64,000 bases of DNA from Erodium maritimum. Its lineage: Eukaryota > Streptophyta > Magnoliopsida > Geraniales > Geraniaceae. Where the stretch lies: positions 33,028,956 through 33,092,955 of the forward strand of contig OY997594.1 of NCBI GenBank assembly GCA_963921825.1, in the 5' to 3' direction. A program made the position numbers and the translations under genes. How positions within the stretch are numbered: position 1 is the stretch's first letter; each line of letters starts with the position of its first letter. Under the pieces are notes generated by a model that worked only from the letters and a program-made list of their open reading frames with translations, was not told the origin of the DNA and did not search any database. This document shows, in pieces, positions 1 through 10,021 of this stretch.

Positions 1-450
1 CTGAAAAAGCAAGGAGGTTTATTTTTAACTATCCCTTCATAATCCCATCTGGACCTTGAGAAACTGTGGTTGGAAATTATACCACAAAATTCAGAATAAA
101 ACTATATACATAAGATAGCCCTTACATTTGTTATCAACAAACCAAATGTAGATAACAAGATCAAACCTACAAAACATCTATCAGTGTGCATTTTATACAA
201 AATTGCAAACAAATACAAGGTAGCTGTTACAGAAGATGTCAGGAAACCTTACACATTTCTCACCTGAAAACAAAAATAGCAATCCTAGATAATTGAATGA
301 AACAACAGCAGCCGCAGGAACAAAAACAAATCGCAAAGAAATGGTAATCGATTTCGCAAAATATCGATTTTGAATCCTCATAAGAGAACCTTATGAAATT
401 GAGCAAAGAAAGTAAAAACGCAAGAGAACTTGAAGGGGAAAAAAGAGCCA

Positions 451-640
451 TGGGTCAGAGAAGCTTACCTAATAATGGTGTTGCACTGGCTCGGCTGTTA
501 TCTGGTTTGGAAGAGATCACCTGGGAGACGACGAAGAGAGCTGAAACCTAAACCCCTTGGATGCCCACTAGACCTTTTGGGCCGGGTATAGGTTCCAAGC
601 CCAAACCCAGTTTATAAAATATAATATTTTAATGTGTCTT
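451..640 (-). promoter_or_regulatory. possible promoter and 5'-UTR exon of a minus-strand gene
   Basis: Read on the minus strand, a TATA-like TATAAA near 612-617 precedes a short C/T-rich stretch and a candidate exon that ends at about position 470 in a strong donor (TTAG|GTAAGC). TGGGCC/GGCCCA-type motifs near 577-600 and a telo-box-like AAACCTAAACC near 549 are typical of plant housekeeping promoters. No ATG was seen in the candidate exon, so it would be untranslated, with a UTR intron running left toward position 1. The short ORFs inside that putative intron show no recognisable domain. The gene body would lie outside the window, so this rests only on motif order. Confidence 0.25.
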
Positions 641-788
641 CTTCCCACAGTTCTAAAAATGCCGATCAGGTTCCGTTTAGGCGTCCGTCTAAGCGCCATT
701 CTCTTGTTGACCGACCCGATTAATTCGATTAATCTCCGATCCCCAAAATGTCTTAGTCGTACGACTGGTGCCTAACGATTTTTAAACC

Positions 789-940
789 TTGCTTCTTCCA
801 CAACGGCTAAAATTGAGCATCGCCACATTTAAGGACCAGAAATGGGACGCACTGGTCATCGGCAGAGGCCACAACGGCCTCATTGCCGCTGCGTACCTGA
901 TCGATCCCAGGCTTCACTTTCTTCGTCATCAAGTAGGTAA
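789..940 (+). pseudogene. PYROXD2-like oxidoreductase, first-exon fragment
   Basis: The frame contains KDQKWDALVIGRGHNGLIAAAYL-like sequence, which matches the N-terminal dinucleotide-binding beta-alpha-beta motif (GxGxxG) of plant pyridine nucleotide-disulfide oxidoreductase domain-containing protein 2, a FAD/NAD(P)-binding phytoene-desaturase-like family. After AAAYL the similarity fades, although RHQVG may correspond to the family's RHVIG. A possible donor (TAG|GTAATC) lies near 936. No ATG is visible at the expected start; the frame opens with TTG. None of the remaining roughly 500 residues of the family is found in the window. I read it as a truncated or captured exon. It could be the first exon of a gene whose other exons were displaced by insertions, but nothing downstream supports that. 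Confidence 0.6.
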
Positions 941-974
941 TCAACCTGTATTTTATGCAAATGATCAATCTTAA

Positions 975-1353
975 ATCATTCCGTTTTACGTAGTTATTTA
1001 AACATGGTTTACCTATCACCCCTCCCTCACATGTTTGTTTTAATAATTACATGGGTTGAAGCGTCAAAAATAAAGCACTAAAATTTAAAGCTCATGTTTT
1101 ACTAGTAGTTAAATGGTACATACTCAAGAGTAATGTGATAAGGTTTAAGTGCTATATCTTTGGCAAGTTTTGACGGATTTCAGATTATGACTAAACTGAG
1201 AAATGAGACTTCAGTTTTGGACCTGTATCTATGCATTACGACAGAGATTTCATGGGCTTATACTATCACCTGCTTTCATGGACCTGTATCTATGCATTAT
1301 GATAGAGACTTCAGGTTTGGAATAGCGTTGGCCTAAGGTGTTTACTTATAACA
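975..1353. other. noncoding spacer, nothing recognised
   Basis: AT-rich sequence with two partial repeats of a phrase resembling GGACCTGTATCTATGCATTA (near 1218 and 1280). No gene, RNA or element boundary is recognised. Confidence 0.5.
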
Positions 1354-1362
1354 TTTTATCTA

Positions 1363-1827
1363 GGGATAATTTCATCTCAGTATCTTAAATCTTTTATATT
1401 TTATTTAGAGTATCTTAAATCTTTTTTGTGTCACCTCAGTACCCTAAACTTTCATTAATTCATTTAGAGTACCCTAAATCTTTTTTGTGTCACCTCGGTA
1501 CCATAAACTTTCATTAATTCCATTTTAGCACCCACCGTTAACTTTACATATGATTTTCCATCCAAAACTGGTAAAATGACCATACTACCCCTCACCAACA
1601 ACCAAAATTATGGTAAAGTTAACGGTCGGTACTAAGATGAAGTTAATGAAAGTTTAAGGTACTAAAATGGAATTAATAAAAGTTTAGGATACTGAGGTGA
1701 CACAAAAAAGATTTAGGGTACTCTAAATGAAATATGAAAGATTTAGGGTACTGAGATGACACAAAAAAGATTTAAGGTACTCTAAATGAAATATGAAAGA
1801 TTTAGGGTACTGATGTGAAATTAACCC
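1363..1827. mobile_element. foldback Mutator-like MITE with 9-bp TSD
   Basis: A 465-bp palindromic element. The left end reads GGGATAATTTCATCTCAGTA and the right end is its near-complement (…CTGATGTGAAATTAACCC). The two arms are long, imperfect inverted repeats built from reiterated 'TACCCTAAATCTTTTTTGTGTCACCTCAGTACC'-type blocks of about 60 bp. The element is flanked by a perfect 9-bp duplication TTTTATCTA (1354-1362 and 1828-1836), the target size of Mutator-superfamily transposition. It encodes nothing and must have been moved in trans. The TSD is still perfect, but the arms have diverged. Confidence 0.88.
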
Positions 1828-1879
1828 TTTTATCTATCATAAGTTCAATAATTTCATGTGGATGGGAGTGTTTTTTTAT

Positions 1880-3516
1880 TGCATCTCTCTCTAGACACTT
1901 CTCTCTCGCTTCTCTCTACAAATCTACCTAACCCTAGACTTCTTCAGTGTGGCCGCCGGTGACACACTGCAACTCTTGTTGCCGACTGTCACCGGTGGCC
2001 GTCCACAACCACACCTTCCCTTCCTCTCCCTTCCTCCCCCGTTCTCTCACTCGTCCCAAACCCCTCACGCCTCAGATCTATTGACTGGTGGCTCTGAGGC
2101 TTTCCTTCTTCCGGCGTAGTGGTGCGCTCTTCACCATCGGAAGCGGCAACACCAACAGATCTACGTGGGACGTTTTTCCTCTCCATCCGGGGTATGGATG
2201 ACGGGATCTGGTTTTGCTTGCCCTCCTACTTACTTCTGGTCTTCGCACGGGGTCAGATTTCTCGCAGCGTAGTTCCCTGTTCTAGATCCATTGTCTTCTT
2301 CACTGTTTCTCGGGTGATTCCGGGCCTCCCAGGTACGACGAGGGGTTTTAGTCTATTGTGGCTTTGGTTTCGAAGAAGCGGTGCTGCGGAAGGGTTTCTG
2401 CTCTTTGGGGTGTCTTCTTGGGCGTGGTGGAAGCATCTACTCTTTCGACCTCCGTCTTTGTGTTCGCGTCTTGGTCCTCGGTAAGGATTTCGCGACTGTG
2501 TGTTTGCCTTCTTTCTTCAACCTAACTCCTCCCGTACTAGATCTGATGTCCTGTTCGCTTGACATGGCCTCTCCCCTTGTGGTCGTCGGTTAGGTGTAGG
2601 CCGCCGGCGAGATCTCTATTTCAGAGATCTGAGAGTTGTAGATCTAGTACTTTACTACTTACTCTTTCATTTTGGCTAACTGATTCATTTCTCCTTTACC
2701 TCTATCCTTTTATCTTCTTTCCCTCTTCCTCGGTACTGAGGTCGAGGCTCAACTATTGGAGTTGGCCATGGTTGGGTTTATGCCTAACGGCTCGTTGAGG
2801 ATTTCTGGGTAGGGGTTTGGGGATCATGAACTGGTTTTTCAGAGTGAGGGTTAGTTGTTCTAGTATTCCCATTTCTGGATGCTAGGTAATTGGTTGGTGT
2901 TAGGTTGTGGAGAGGTTGTGATTGTGATTCTTACCCGAGGACCATAGGCAGGTGGTGGTCCTTTTGCTGGTTGTGGGTTTCTCTTGTCTCTGCTAGGTTA
3001 TTTTCCCTTTGCGCTTAAGGTTTGCAAAATCTGGGTATAGGACCTGTTTTCAATTGGTTTATTAGTTCTTTTGGGCTTAAGACTCTGTGATCTTCCCTTC
3101 TTGTGCTTCATGTAACTTTTTAGGTTTATAGAACTTGTTTAGTTTTTGTTGTCTTGTTGTCACTTTGGTTGTAATTTTAGTAGTTTGCTTAATGGTTGCT
3201 ATTTTGCTTAGGTAAGAGTCCTGTTTCAACCCCTGCGTGGGTTTGTTGGTTTGGTTGTAACCCTTGCGTGGGTTTGTTTGTTTGGTTGTTGGGGTTCTGG
3301 GTTGCTTAATGTGAGTTAAATCTGGGTAACTAGACTCGTGTTTTACCCATAGTTTGGGTTAGTTGTGTTATACCCATTGTTTGGGTTTGTTGTCTTTGGT
3401 TTGAGGTGCCTAAATGGCATGCTCGTGGTTGTAATTGAGAGTTCGCCCTTGACCTTGTTTTCACTTTGAGAACTTTGTTCTTTTATATAAAAAAAATTTG
3501 CTGATAAAAAAAAAAA
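1880..3516 (+). mobile_element. putative non-autonomous retroposon with A-rich 3' tail
   Basis: This 1.6-kb block is much richer in G+C than its flanks. It opens with a CT-rich, 5'-UTR-like stretch (1880-2120) and ends in TTTATATAAAAAAAATTTGCTGATA followed by a 12-base A run at 3505-3516. That ending resembles the 3' terminus of plant L1-type LINEs. Open frames at 2119-2484, 2381-2593 and 2559-2798 have no recognised domain. No RT or endonuclease is present and no convincing TSD was found. It may be a LINE-derived non-autonomous element or a retroposed transcript. Confidence 0.4.
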
Positions 3517-4382
3517 CTAAATCTCACATATAATTTGATTGGTTGAAGTATAAAATTGTGCTTCGTAGGCACTCCGGGGTGGTTGTTGGCTTGTTGCGCC
3601 CATTCATGGTGTTTCATCTAATGAATAAATGGAGAAACCATAAGCTAGCATCCTTAGGGACAACCGCGCATTTCAATGTGAACTTAACCCCGGCTATCCT
3701 TGGGTATCAACCTTTTGGATAAAGTACTCGCCATGCTCCATCATTGGAACTTATGGTGGAACAACTCTTTCCCTTAAATCGGACGCTCAACAAAGTTCAT
3801 TCATCAATTGTTCGTGGCAATCTGCATGACCTCGATGCAGATACCTTCGCTTCAGCTCGGTCCGCGACGATCCTTTTTCAGACATTACACTTTCCATCAA
3901 GGCTTGTAAGATCATGTTAACCTCCTTCATTCATCACCTCTAACCTCCTATGTTGATACACTCATTCAATCTTTTTTCTGCTCCGATCCATTGGTTTGGT
4001 AGGAGAAGATACTTTGAAAATTTTAGTAGCAGGAGAAGGAAGAATGATTATGGGAGAAAACTTTGAATGTGTTAGAATATAGGATGAGATAAAGGGTAAA
4101 TTAAGGATTTTATACTACTGTATTAGAAGATCAACTAAACTAAAAAGTTAAAGATCAATTATAATTTTATATTTAAAGGACTAATTTAACTAAAAGCTTA
4201 AAGACATAGTTGAATGGCCAATCACAATCTTATACTTTAACACGCATAATCACAGACAAGTCAATGGTTTAGATGTGGATCTTGAATTTTCTTTCAGACG
4301 TGAAATTTAACGATAACCCATTAGAAAACAAATGAATTCTTGTAGAAAAAAAATTTGAACATATTACGAAGAAACTTAGAGC
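3517..4382. other. noncoding region, no gene recognised
   Basis: 3540-3950 is moderately G+C-rich and unannotatable (no long frame); 3960-4320 is AT-rich. No terminal repeats, tRNA or coding similarity were recognised. Confidence 0.4.
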
Positions 4383-5170
4383 CTTTTGTTTTTATCAGCA
4401 AATGTATTATTGATGGTCCTATTCTTCGAAATGAAGAAGAGGCCAAGAGTTTAAGTAAAACTCTCCAAACACACCAAGAGGAAACAAAGCCGCAGTAGCT
4501 TGTGTTCCAAGAAACCACAATAAACCCCCCAAAACTATCACTGCAAGTGTACATGCCAACAATAGTTGTGACCCAAAAACTAAACAACCTCCCAATGATT
4601 ACCAAACCTCCCAAAGATTACCAAGGCAGAGTACAATTCTTAGAAACTCAACCTATACACCACTACCTTATATCCCAAACAGTATAAGACACTCGAACCA
4701 ACCAAATGTATCTGCTAAATCAACCAAAAAATATAAATCCCCAGTCCGGGACTTAACATTAGAAGTGATCAAACCATCAGAAGTACTCAGCAGCAAAACC
4801 CGAAATAGAACTCCCAACCTCATCACCAGTAGTACTAAACAATGCACAAAAGTCTCTGACAAAATAAAATCATCACCAGATGTGATGATCAAATGAGCAA
4901 GTAGCACAATAGAACACCAAGTAGTCCAAAGCCCAAGATCTGCAGCAGAGAGAAGTGAACTTGCCAAGCCACATTTGCAGCAAAAAAGTCATGGAAAATA
5001 GGCTAAGACCCAAAATAAAAACTCTCAAAACTCAACCTAGAGGCAAGATAGCTACCCCACACAAAATGGTTAAGAATGAGATAACAGAAGGAGAGATAGG
5101 AACCCCCACACAAGTGACAAAGGTTCCCAATCCTAAAGACAAATCTTTTGAAGAATGTAAATAACAAATT
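4383..5170 (-). mobile_element. putative minus-strand retroposon 3' region
   Basis: Read on the minus strand, this T/G-rich block ends at about 4383 with ATTTGCTGATAAAAACAAAA, which shares ATTTGCTGATAAAAA with the tail of the plus-strand block ending at 3516. Minus-strand frames at 4668-4967 and 4321-4614 are hydrophobic and match nothing I recognise. Like the 1880-3516 block, it has no RT, so it would be a truncated or non-autonomous LINE-type copy. The 5' end at about 5170 is only where the composition changes. Confidence 0.35.
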
Positions 5171-5344
5171 TTATGTTAAAGGTATAGGAGATAAACAAAG
5201 AGCAATTATCATTTTGTAGGGTCATGATATTTATACCCGTGTTCGTGAATTTTAAGCTCTTTATAATATTAGAAGAGCAACTTCATTAAAATTTCAAGCG
5301 ACAAGGAAATGACCTATTATAAATAGGAATTTTGATATTTCCTA

Positions 5345-5738
5345 GCGTAAATTACAAATACCTACCCCAAATTTATAGCGTTTAACTGATACATACCCTA
5401 AAGTTTTTTTAACTGATATAGTTGTCAGCTAAAATGACGAAAATGCCCTTAGTGATTTTTTAAATAATTTTTTAAAATAAAAATTGAAGTGTTTTTTTTA
5501 AATAAAACTAAAGTGATTTAATAAGTACATATATATACCTAACAAAAGAGATTTTTTAAATAAAATTTTAAAATAAAACTGAAGTTTAGTTGGGGGTATT
5601 TTCATCATTTTAGCTGGCGGCTTGGACTATTTTTTATATAACTGAACATCTGAGTAGATATCAGTTAGAAAAAAAAAAACTTTAGGGTATGTATCAGTTA
5701 AACGCTAAAAGTTTGGGGTAGGTATTTGTAGTTTACCC
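5345..5738. mobile_element. Mutator-like MITE with 9-bp TSD
   Basis: A 394-bp element with inverted ends. The left end has GCGTAAATTACAAATACCTA and the right end has the complement (…TAGGTATTTGTAGTTTACCC). Both continue inward with matching 'TTAACTGATACATACCCTAAAGTTTT' blocks. The flanks are TATTTCCTA (5336-5344) and TATTTTCTA (5739-5747), a 9-bp TSD with one mismatch. The interior is AT-rich and noncoding. A diverged relative lies at about 52080-52497. Confidence 0.85.
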
Positions 5739-5859
5739 TATTTTCTATGTGAAAGTATATGATATTTTTTTTATATGTCTTTATAATTTAAAATTTGAAA
5801 TATATATATTTTTAAAATATTGTAGGAAAAAAATACCCTTATTACGTTTAGTTTAAACC

Positions 5860-6240
5860 CAAAAATAAGTTGCATTCAGGAGGGTCTGAACTATTGTTAT
5901 CTAATACATAACATGTTAACTTAACCATTTGTGTTAAATTACTTATTTGTGTTATAAATCGATTATTTATTACTTCACTTCATTATATTGGTGCAAGATC
6001 ACACCTAAAAGACAAATATATCCATCACATGTTATCAATTTTTTAAAATAACGATATTAATACTTTTTTTTGTAAATAACCGGTAATTTCATCTCCTCGT
6101 ATCTTTCTTTATGCTGACATATCTCCTCACATTGAAATAAGGTTCATGCTAAGGAACGCTTCCTGGATAAAATTTGAAACTCATTCAAACTCAGCTAAAT
6201 CCTCGCATTACACCAATTGAGGGATAAAGTAGTCTTTTTT
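5860..6240 (+). repeat. diverged direct repeat, copy 1
   Basis: This segment matches, in the same orientation, 51510-51601 plus 53353-53590. Shared phrases include CATAACATGTTATCAA and CTCATTATAACTCAACTAAATC-type sequence, TTACACCA, and a GGTTCATGCT block. In this copy no Mutator-like element interrupts the repeat, so it is a paralogous empty site for MULE2. No coding content was seen. Confidence 0.6.
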
Positions 6241-6273
6241 ACTTTTAAGTGAAAAGTCAACTAAATAAACATA

Positions 6274-6435
6274 AGGGTAAAATGGTCATTTAATATTACT
6301 ATGTTAGTTTTTTTAACTCCAAATGCACAAAAGGTTTGTGGACCAAACAATAGGGTACCAAAATGGTCGTTCCTAAACATGTGGGGCCTTAATGTCCATG
6401 GACCGAACATAAGGGTACCAAAATTTATTTAACCT
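6274..6435. repeat. short dispersed repeat, MITE-like
   Basis: Begins AGGGTAAAATGGTCATTT and ends near TTTATTTAACCT. It is similar, in inverse orientation, to about 53625-53830 (shared phrases about 'GGACCAAACA…AGGGTACCAAAA'). The ends are weakly inverted (AGGGTWAAA). No clear TSD was found. Confidence 0.4.
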
Positions 6436-6592
6436 AAAATCTAATAAATGAATTATTTTTATTTTTTATTTTAGTTGAAAATTAAAGATAAAAAATTGTA
6501 GCTACTATCGTGTCTATGTTCTTGGGGAAATTGATTAATGAGATGGAGTGAACTAAAAACTAATAAATTGTTATAATAAATATAATTAATTT

Positions 6593-7134
6593 GAGACAAA
6601 ATCCGTTGAGAATCACTCCTTAAGCTAAGAACCATGAGAACCAATTCAAGCCATTCATTTGATAAATGGATGCATGAGATGTAAAGTTGGTAGATGTTGA
6701 CGTGTTGAGTTTATAAATAAAACAACGCACATTTGGGCGGTACTTTGGTAAAACCCTCCATGGAGGCACACAAAAAAATTATCACCTCAATACATGTGTT
6801 TTGTCACCCCCATTACATGATTTTTGTCGCATTATCAAATGCTTTTTATCAACTTCGTACACACGTTTTCATCACCTATGACATGTTTTTTATCGCCTCA
6901 GTCCAAGTGTCTTATAACTTCTTCACATGTTTTATATCACCTCATTACATATGTTGTATCGCTTTTTTGGATAAGCATAGAAATTTATTGACAAAGATGA
7001 CCTATACGGGGAGAAAGGATCTAGAAGGTCGAAACGACCTCGGTTACAAAAAAACTCTATCTACGAGAGATTAAAAGGGGCACGACCCAAAACCATAGGA
7101 CAATATGTCCTGAAAAGATAACAGACAAAACACA
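6593..7134. mobile_element. MULE1, left segment with TIR
   Basis: Starts GAGACAAAATCCGTTGAGAATC and continues with AAGAACCATGAGAACCAATTC. This is the same terminal pattern as MULE2 (51602) and, in inverse complement, as the right end near 51505. The subterminal part (6770-6990) is a degenerate array of TTTTATCACCTCATTACATG-like units, also present at 50580-50830. E1 inserted at 7130-7134. I infer that this is the left end of an old Mutator-like element whose other pieces are 33092-34772 and 50335-51505. Confidence 0.5.
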
Positions 7135-8196
7135 TGTAATAACCACTCCCGGTCAACGCCAGTCAAATCTGCGAAAAACAGGAAAATTTAAAAAATTTCA
7201 GCAGACACTTGATTGAACCTAAACTTAACCCCGAGGGTCATACCGGGCTTAAGTTGACCCCGATATTGACCAAATTGAGTTCCAGGGGACTCAGGGCAAC
7301 TTTCTGATCAATTTGGGAAATGTTGACTTTTCGCTCGAAAAGTCAACCGAGCGACGTTTTGGTCCAATCGAGGACCGTTTTGGATCCAAAAAGCTTAGCC
7401 GTCGTCGCAGAGGTCTTAGTTGAGCCGTTTCCTTGTAGCCCGCCAAGTTTCGTAATTTCTTGGAAAAAGTGCCCGTTCGGGGCCCGAAACGTCCGAATTT
7501 CGCGAATCTGATTGGAAAATATTTAGAAGATATTCTCCAAAAGGTGTGGGACCCACCTTGCCACTTGTCCAACAAGTGGGGGTGTTAGTTTTGGGGGGAA
7601 AATGAGAGGTGATGGCTTAAGGGTGGCCGACCATATATCAAAAAAAGAAAGAAAAGAAAACAAAAGAAAGGAGTTAGTTTTTAGAGAGAGAAGGAGAAGG
7701 AGAAGAAGAGAGAAAAGAGAAGGAGATGGGTTTGTGACTACTATTCACGAGCATCTAGCCCTTGGATCGTCTCAAAGCTTGGAGAATCGAACTCCCCTCG
7801 TCTTCCTCTACGATCGTGCCGCAGACCGAGGCAAGGGAAAGATGGGTGAGTGACTGAGATCACACCGGAGCTCGTTGGTTGGCTTTTGGAGAACACGCAC
7901 GAGGTAGGGAAAAGTAGCCGAATCTCGGCCCTGACTAGGGAAAGTTAACAGTAGAATTGCATGTGACACCGGGGTGTCGTGGGTTAATTAGGTTTATCGA
8001 ATATTAGAAAGGCATGATACGGGAACGTAGATTTTATGAGAAATGCATGTGACACTTAGTAGTGTCGTAGGAGCAGAGAACTTATCGATGTTAGGAGTAC
8101 TGGAGGCATATGACCATGCCCGGAGGTTGATTGTGAAACTATTGATATTAGGACTGTTGGAGGCATTGGTTATGCCCGAAGGTTGTTTGTGTAATT

Positions 8197-8841
8197 TGTG
8201 TCTTGGGTGGCCATGAGAGCCCGTACTTTACTGTTGTGTCTTGGGTGGCCATGAGAGCCCGTGTTTTACCGTTGGTGTCTTGGGTGGCCATGAGTGCCCG
8301 TGGGGTTGTTGAACCCGTGTCTTTACTGTGGGTATGTCTTGGGTGGCCATGAGTGCCCGTGGGGTTGTTGAACCCGTGTCTTTACTGCTGGTGTGGCTTG
8401 GGTGGCCATGAGTGCCCGTGGGGTTGTTGAGCCCGTGAGTTACTGTTGGAGTCTTGGGTGGCCATGAATGCCCGTGGGGGGGTTGTTGAACCCGTGTTTT
8501 ACCGTTGGTGTTTTGGGTGGCCGTGAGTGCCCGTGGGGTTGTTGAGCCCGTGAGTTACTGTTGGTGTGTCTTGGGTGGCCGTGAGTGCCCGTGGGGTTGT
8601 TGAGCCCGTGAGTTACTGTTGGTATGTCTTGAGTGGCCGTGAGTGCCCGTGGGGTTGTTGAGCCCGTGAGTTACTGTAGGTGTGTCTTGGGAGGCCGTGA
8701 GTGCCCGTGGGGTTGTTGAGCCCGTGAGTTACCGTGGGTGTGTCTTAGGAAGCTGTGAGCGCCCGTGGGGTTGTTAAGTCCGTGTTTTACTGTTGGTGTC
8801 TTGGGTTGCCATGAGTGTCTGTGGAGTGTTGAATCTGTGTT
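8197..8841 (+). repeat. about 12 tandem ~57-bp units in the E1 LTR
   Basis: Units carry GTCTTGGGTGGCCATGAGTG followed by CCCGTGGGGTTGTTGAACCC. The first two are shorter and lack the second half. The equivalent array in the 3' LTR (from 14254, resuming at 32128) contains extra units. This was caused by slippage or unequal exchange and is not coding. Confidence 0.85.
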
Positions 8842-8930
8842 GTTGCTCTTTGTTGAACTTTGCTTGTGATTGTGATTGTGTTTGCCCGAGGTTAGTAACC
8901 CGACTTCGTGTCGGGGAGTGGTGTGGATTT

Positions 8931-9070
8931 CGGCAGGTTGCGAGCATTCTTTGGCTGGCCTGATCCGAGTTCGAGTCTCGGCAGGTTGTGAGCATTCTTT
9001 GGCTAGCCTGATCCGTGTTCGAGTCTCGGCAGGTTGTGAGCATTCTTTGGCTAGCCTGATCCGTGTTCGC
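8931..9070 (+). repeat. three 48-bp tandem units in the E1 LTR
   Basis: Units starting CGGCAGGTTG at 8931, 8979 and 9027. E3's LTR has a related 48-bp array at the same place with six units (58261-58545). Confidence 0.85.
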
Positions 9071-9658
9071 GTGATTGAGGGAGGTTACTGAGCAGCTGGT
9101 ATGCGATCCTGTGTGATCTTGTTTGGTGTGCGATCCTTTGTGATCTTGGGTGTTGCGTGGTGGTCTTTGAGTCCTTGGAAGAGGTCGTGATCGTTGTGTC
9201 GGGTCTATATCACGAGTCCGAGTGTTGAGTCTGTTGATGAAAGTAACAGGTGGTGTGTCAGTTGAGTCATTTGAGTTTGGGGATGGTGTTCCCGGTGTTG
9301 GGTTTGGTTTTGGTGTTACCGGCATTGTCTGCTAAGTATGCCGTAGTCAGTCTGTTATCCGTGGTGGTGAGCGAACGCTCACCCCTAGCTGCTTTTCCTA
9401 CAGGTACTGATCACATGATGGACTAGGTGAGCTCTCGAAGCTTGTGGAGCTAGGAGCGGAGCCCGGGTCTTACCTTTTGAGTCTAGTGACGGATACCTTG
9501 TACTTGTCCAATTGTTGGGACGTTTTTGAATTGTAAATATTATTTTGGTTTAATTAAATGAAAATTTCAAGTGTTTATTCAAAACAGGTTTAAAATGTTT
9601 TAATGTTTTAAATGTTCGCGTCCTGAGTTCGGTTTACTAAAATTGGGGCGTGACAGCT

Positions 9659-9676
9659 TGGTATCAGAGCTCGAGG
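9659..9676 (+). other. E1 primer-binding site (initiator tRNA-Met)
   Basis: TGGTATCAGAGCTCGAGG starts 3 nt after the LTR end. TGGTATCAGAGC is complementary to the 3' end of plant initiator tRNA-Met, where minus-strand cDNA synthesis starts. Confidence 0.9.
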
Positions 9677-9870
9677 TTTCACACCTCGGACTGTACGTCA
9701 ATTAGGTGGGGAGAGTCGAGTCAGTTAAGTCCCGTCGTGCGTTGGGTACGCAAGTCGGAACCCGTGTGTAGACCCGTAGTGGTTTGAGTCCTGTTTGTGA
9801 TTGTGCGTATGTGGAGTGTTTGATTGCTGGTGTGTTGATTGTTTGTTGCTGCGTGAAACGTTTTTAAACT

Positions 9871-9910
9871 GTCGCGACTCGACGCAGGAGCTCCCGTAGT
9901 CGAACGTGAC
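9871..9910 (+). promoter_or_regulatory. E1 leader stem-loop I (palindromic apex)
   Basis: Arms GTCGCG/CGTGAC and TCGAC/GTCGA enclose a GGAGCTCC palindrome. The same fold occurs in E2 (40221-40262) and E3 (59296-59337), about 170-200 nt downstream of the PBS in E1 and E3. It is a candidate RNA dimerisation or packaging element by analogy with retroviral leaders; the function is inferred. Confidence 0.55.
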
Positions 9911-9933
9911 GATGCTGATATCAAGTCGGTACA

Positions 9934-9972
9934 ACGTAGTTCGGGGACGCCTGGACCGGGTTGTAACTACGT
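9934..9972 (+). promoter_or_regulatory. E1 leader stem-loop II
   Basis: A perfect 8-bp inverted repeat ACGTAGTT…AACTACGT with a 23-nt loop beginning CGGGGACGCC. It is conserved in E2 (40286-40324) and E3 (59361-59399), where G-U wobbles keep the stem. Confidence 0.5.
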
Positions 9973-10021
9973 GATGTCAAGTATGAGGTTTTAAAATGAA
10001 AAGGGAGAAAGTTTTGAAATT

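Larger units (their letters stand above)
7135..9655 (+). repeat. E1 5' LTR
   Basis: A 2521-bp TG…CA LTR. It contains a TATA-like CATATAT near 7632 (TATATAAA in the matching 3' LTR, near 13693), a GA-rich tract directly downstream (7685-7730), a tandem array of about 57-bp units (8197-8841) and three 48-bp units (8931-9070). The sequence is closer to E3's LTR than to E2's. Confidence 0.92.

Noticed and set aside
193..451. Short minus-strand frames at the left edge
   Set aside because: They fall in what reads as an intron after a strong donor at about 470; low-complexity hydrophobic translations.
2119..2798. Overlapping plus-strand frames in the G+C-rich block as a host gene
   Set aside because: No recognisable domain and they lie inside a block with a LINE-like A-tail; more likely retroposon sequence.
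4321..4967. Hydrophobic minus-strand frames that could suggest a membrane protein
   Set aside because: They come from T-rich sequence ending in a LINE-like A-tail; frames are unrelated to each other and match no family.
8197..8841. Regular array that might be mistaken for CRISPR
   Set aside because: Units are adjacent repeats without unique spacers, inside a plant LTR.
8774..9325. 183-codon minus-strand frame in the E1 LTR with repeated DQASQRML units
   Set aside because: Antisense frame across the same kind of tandem repeat; also present in the 3' LTR copy, no domain.
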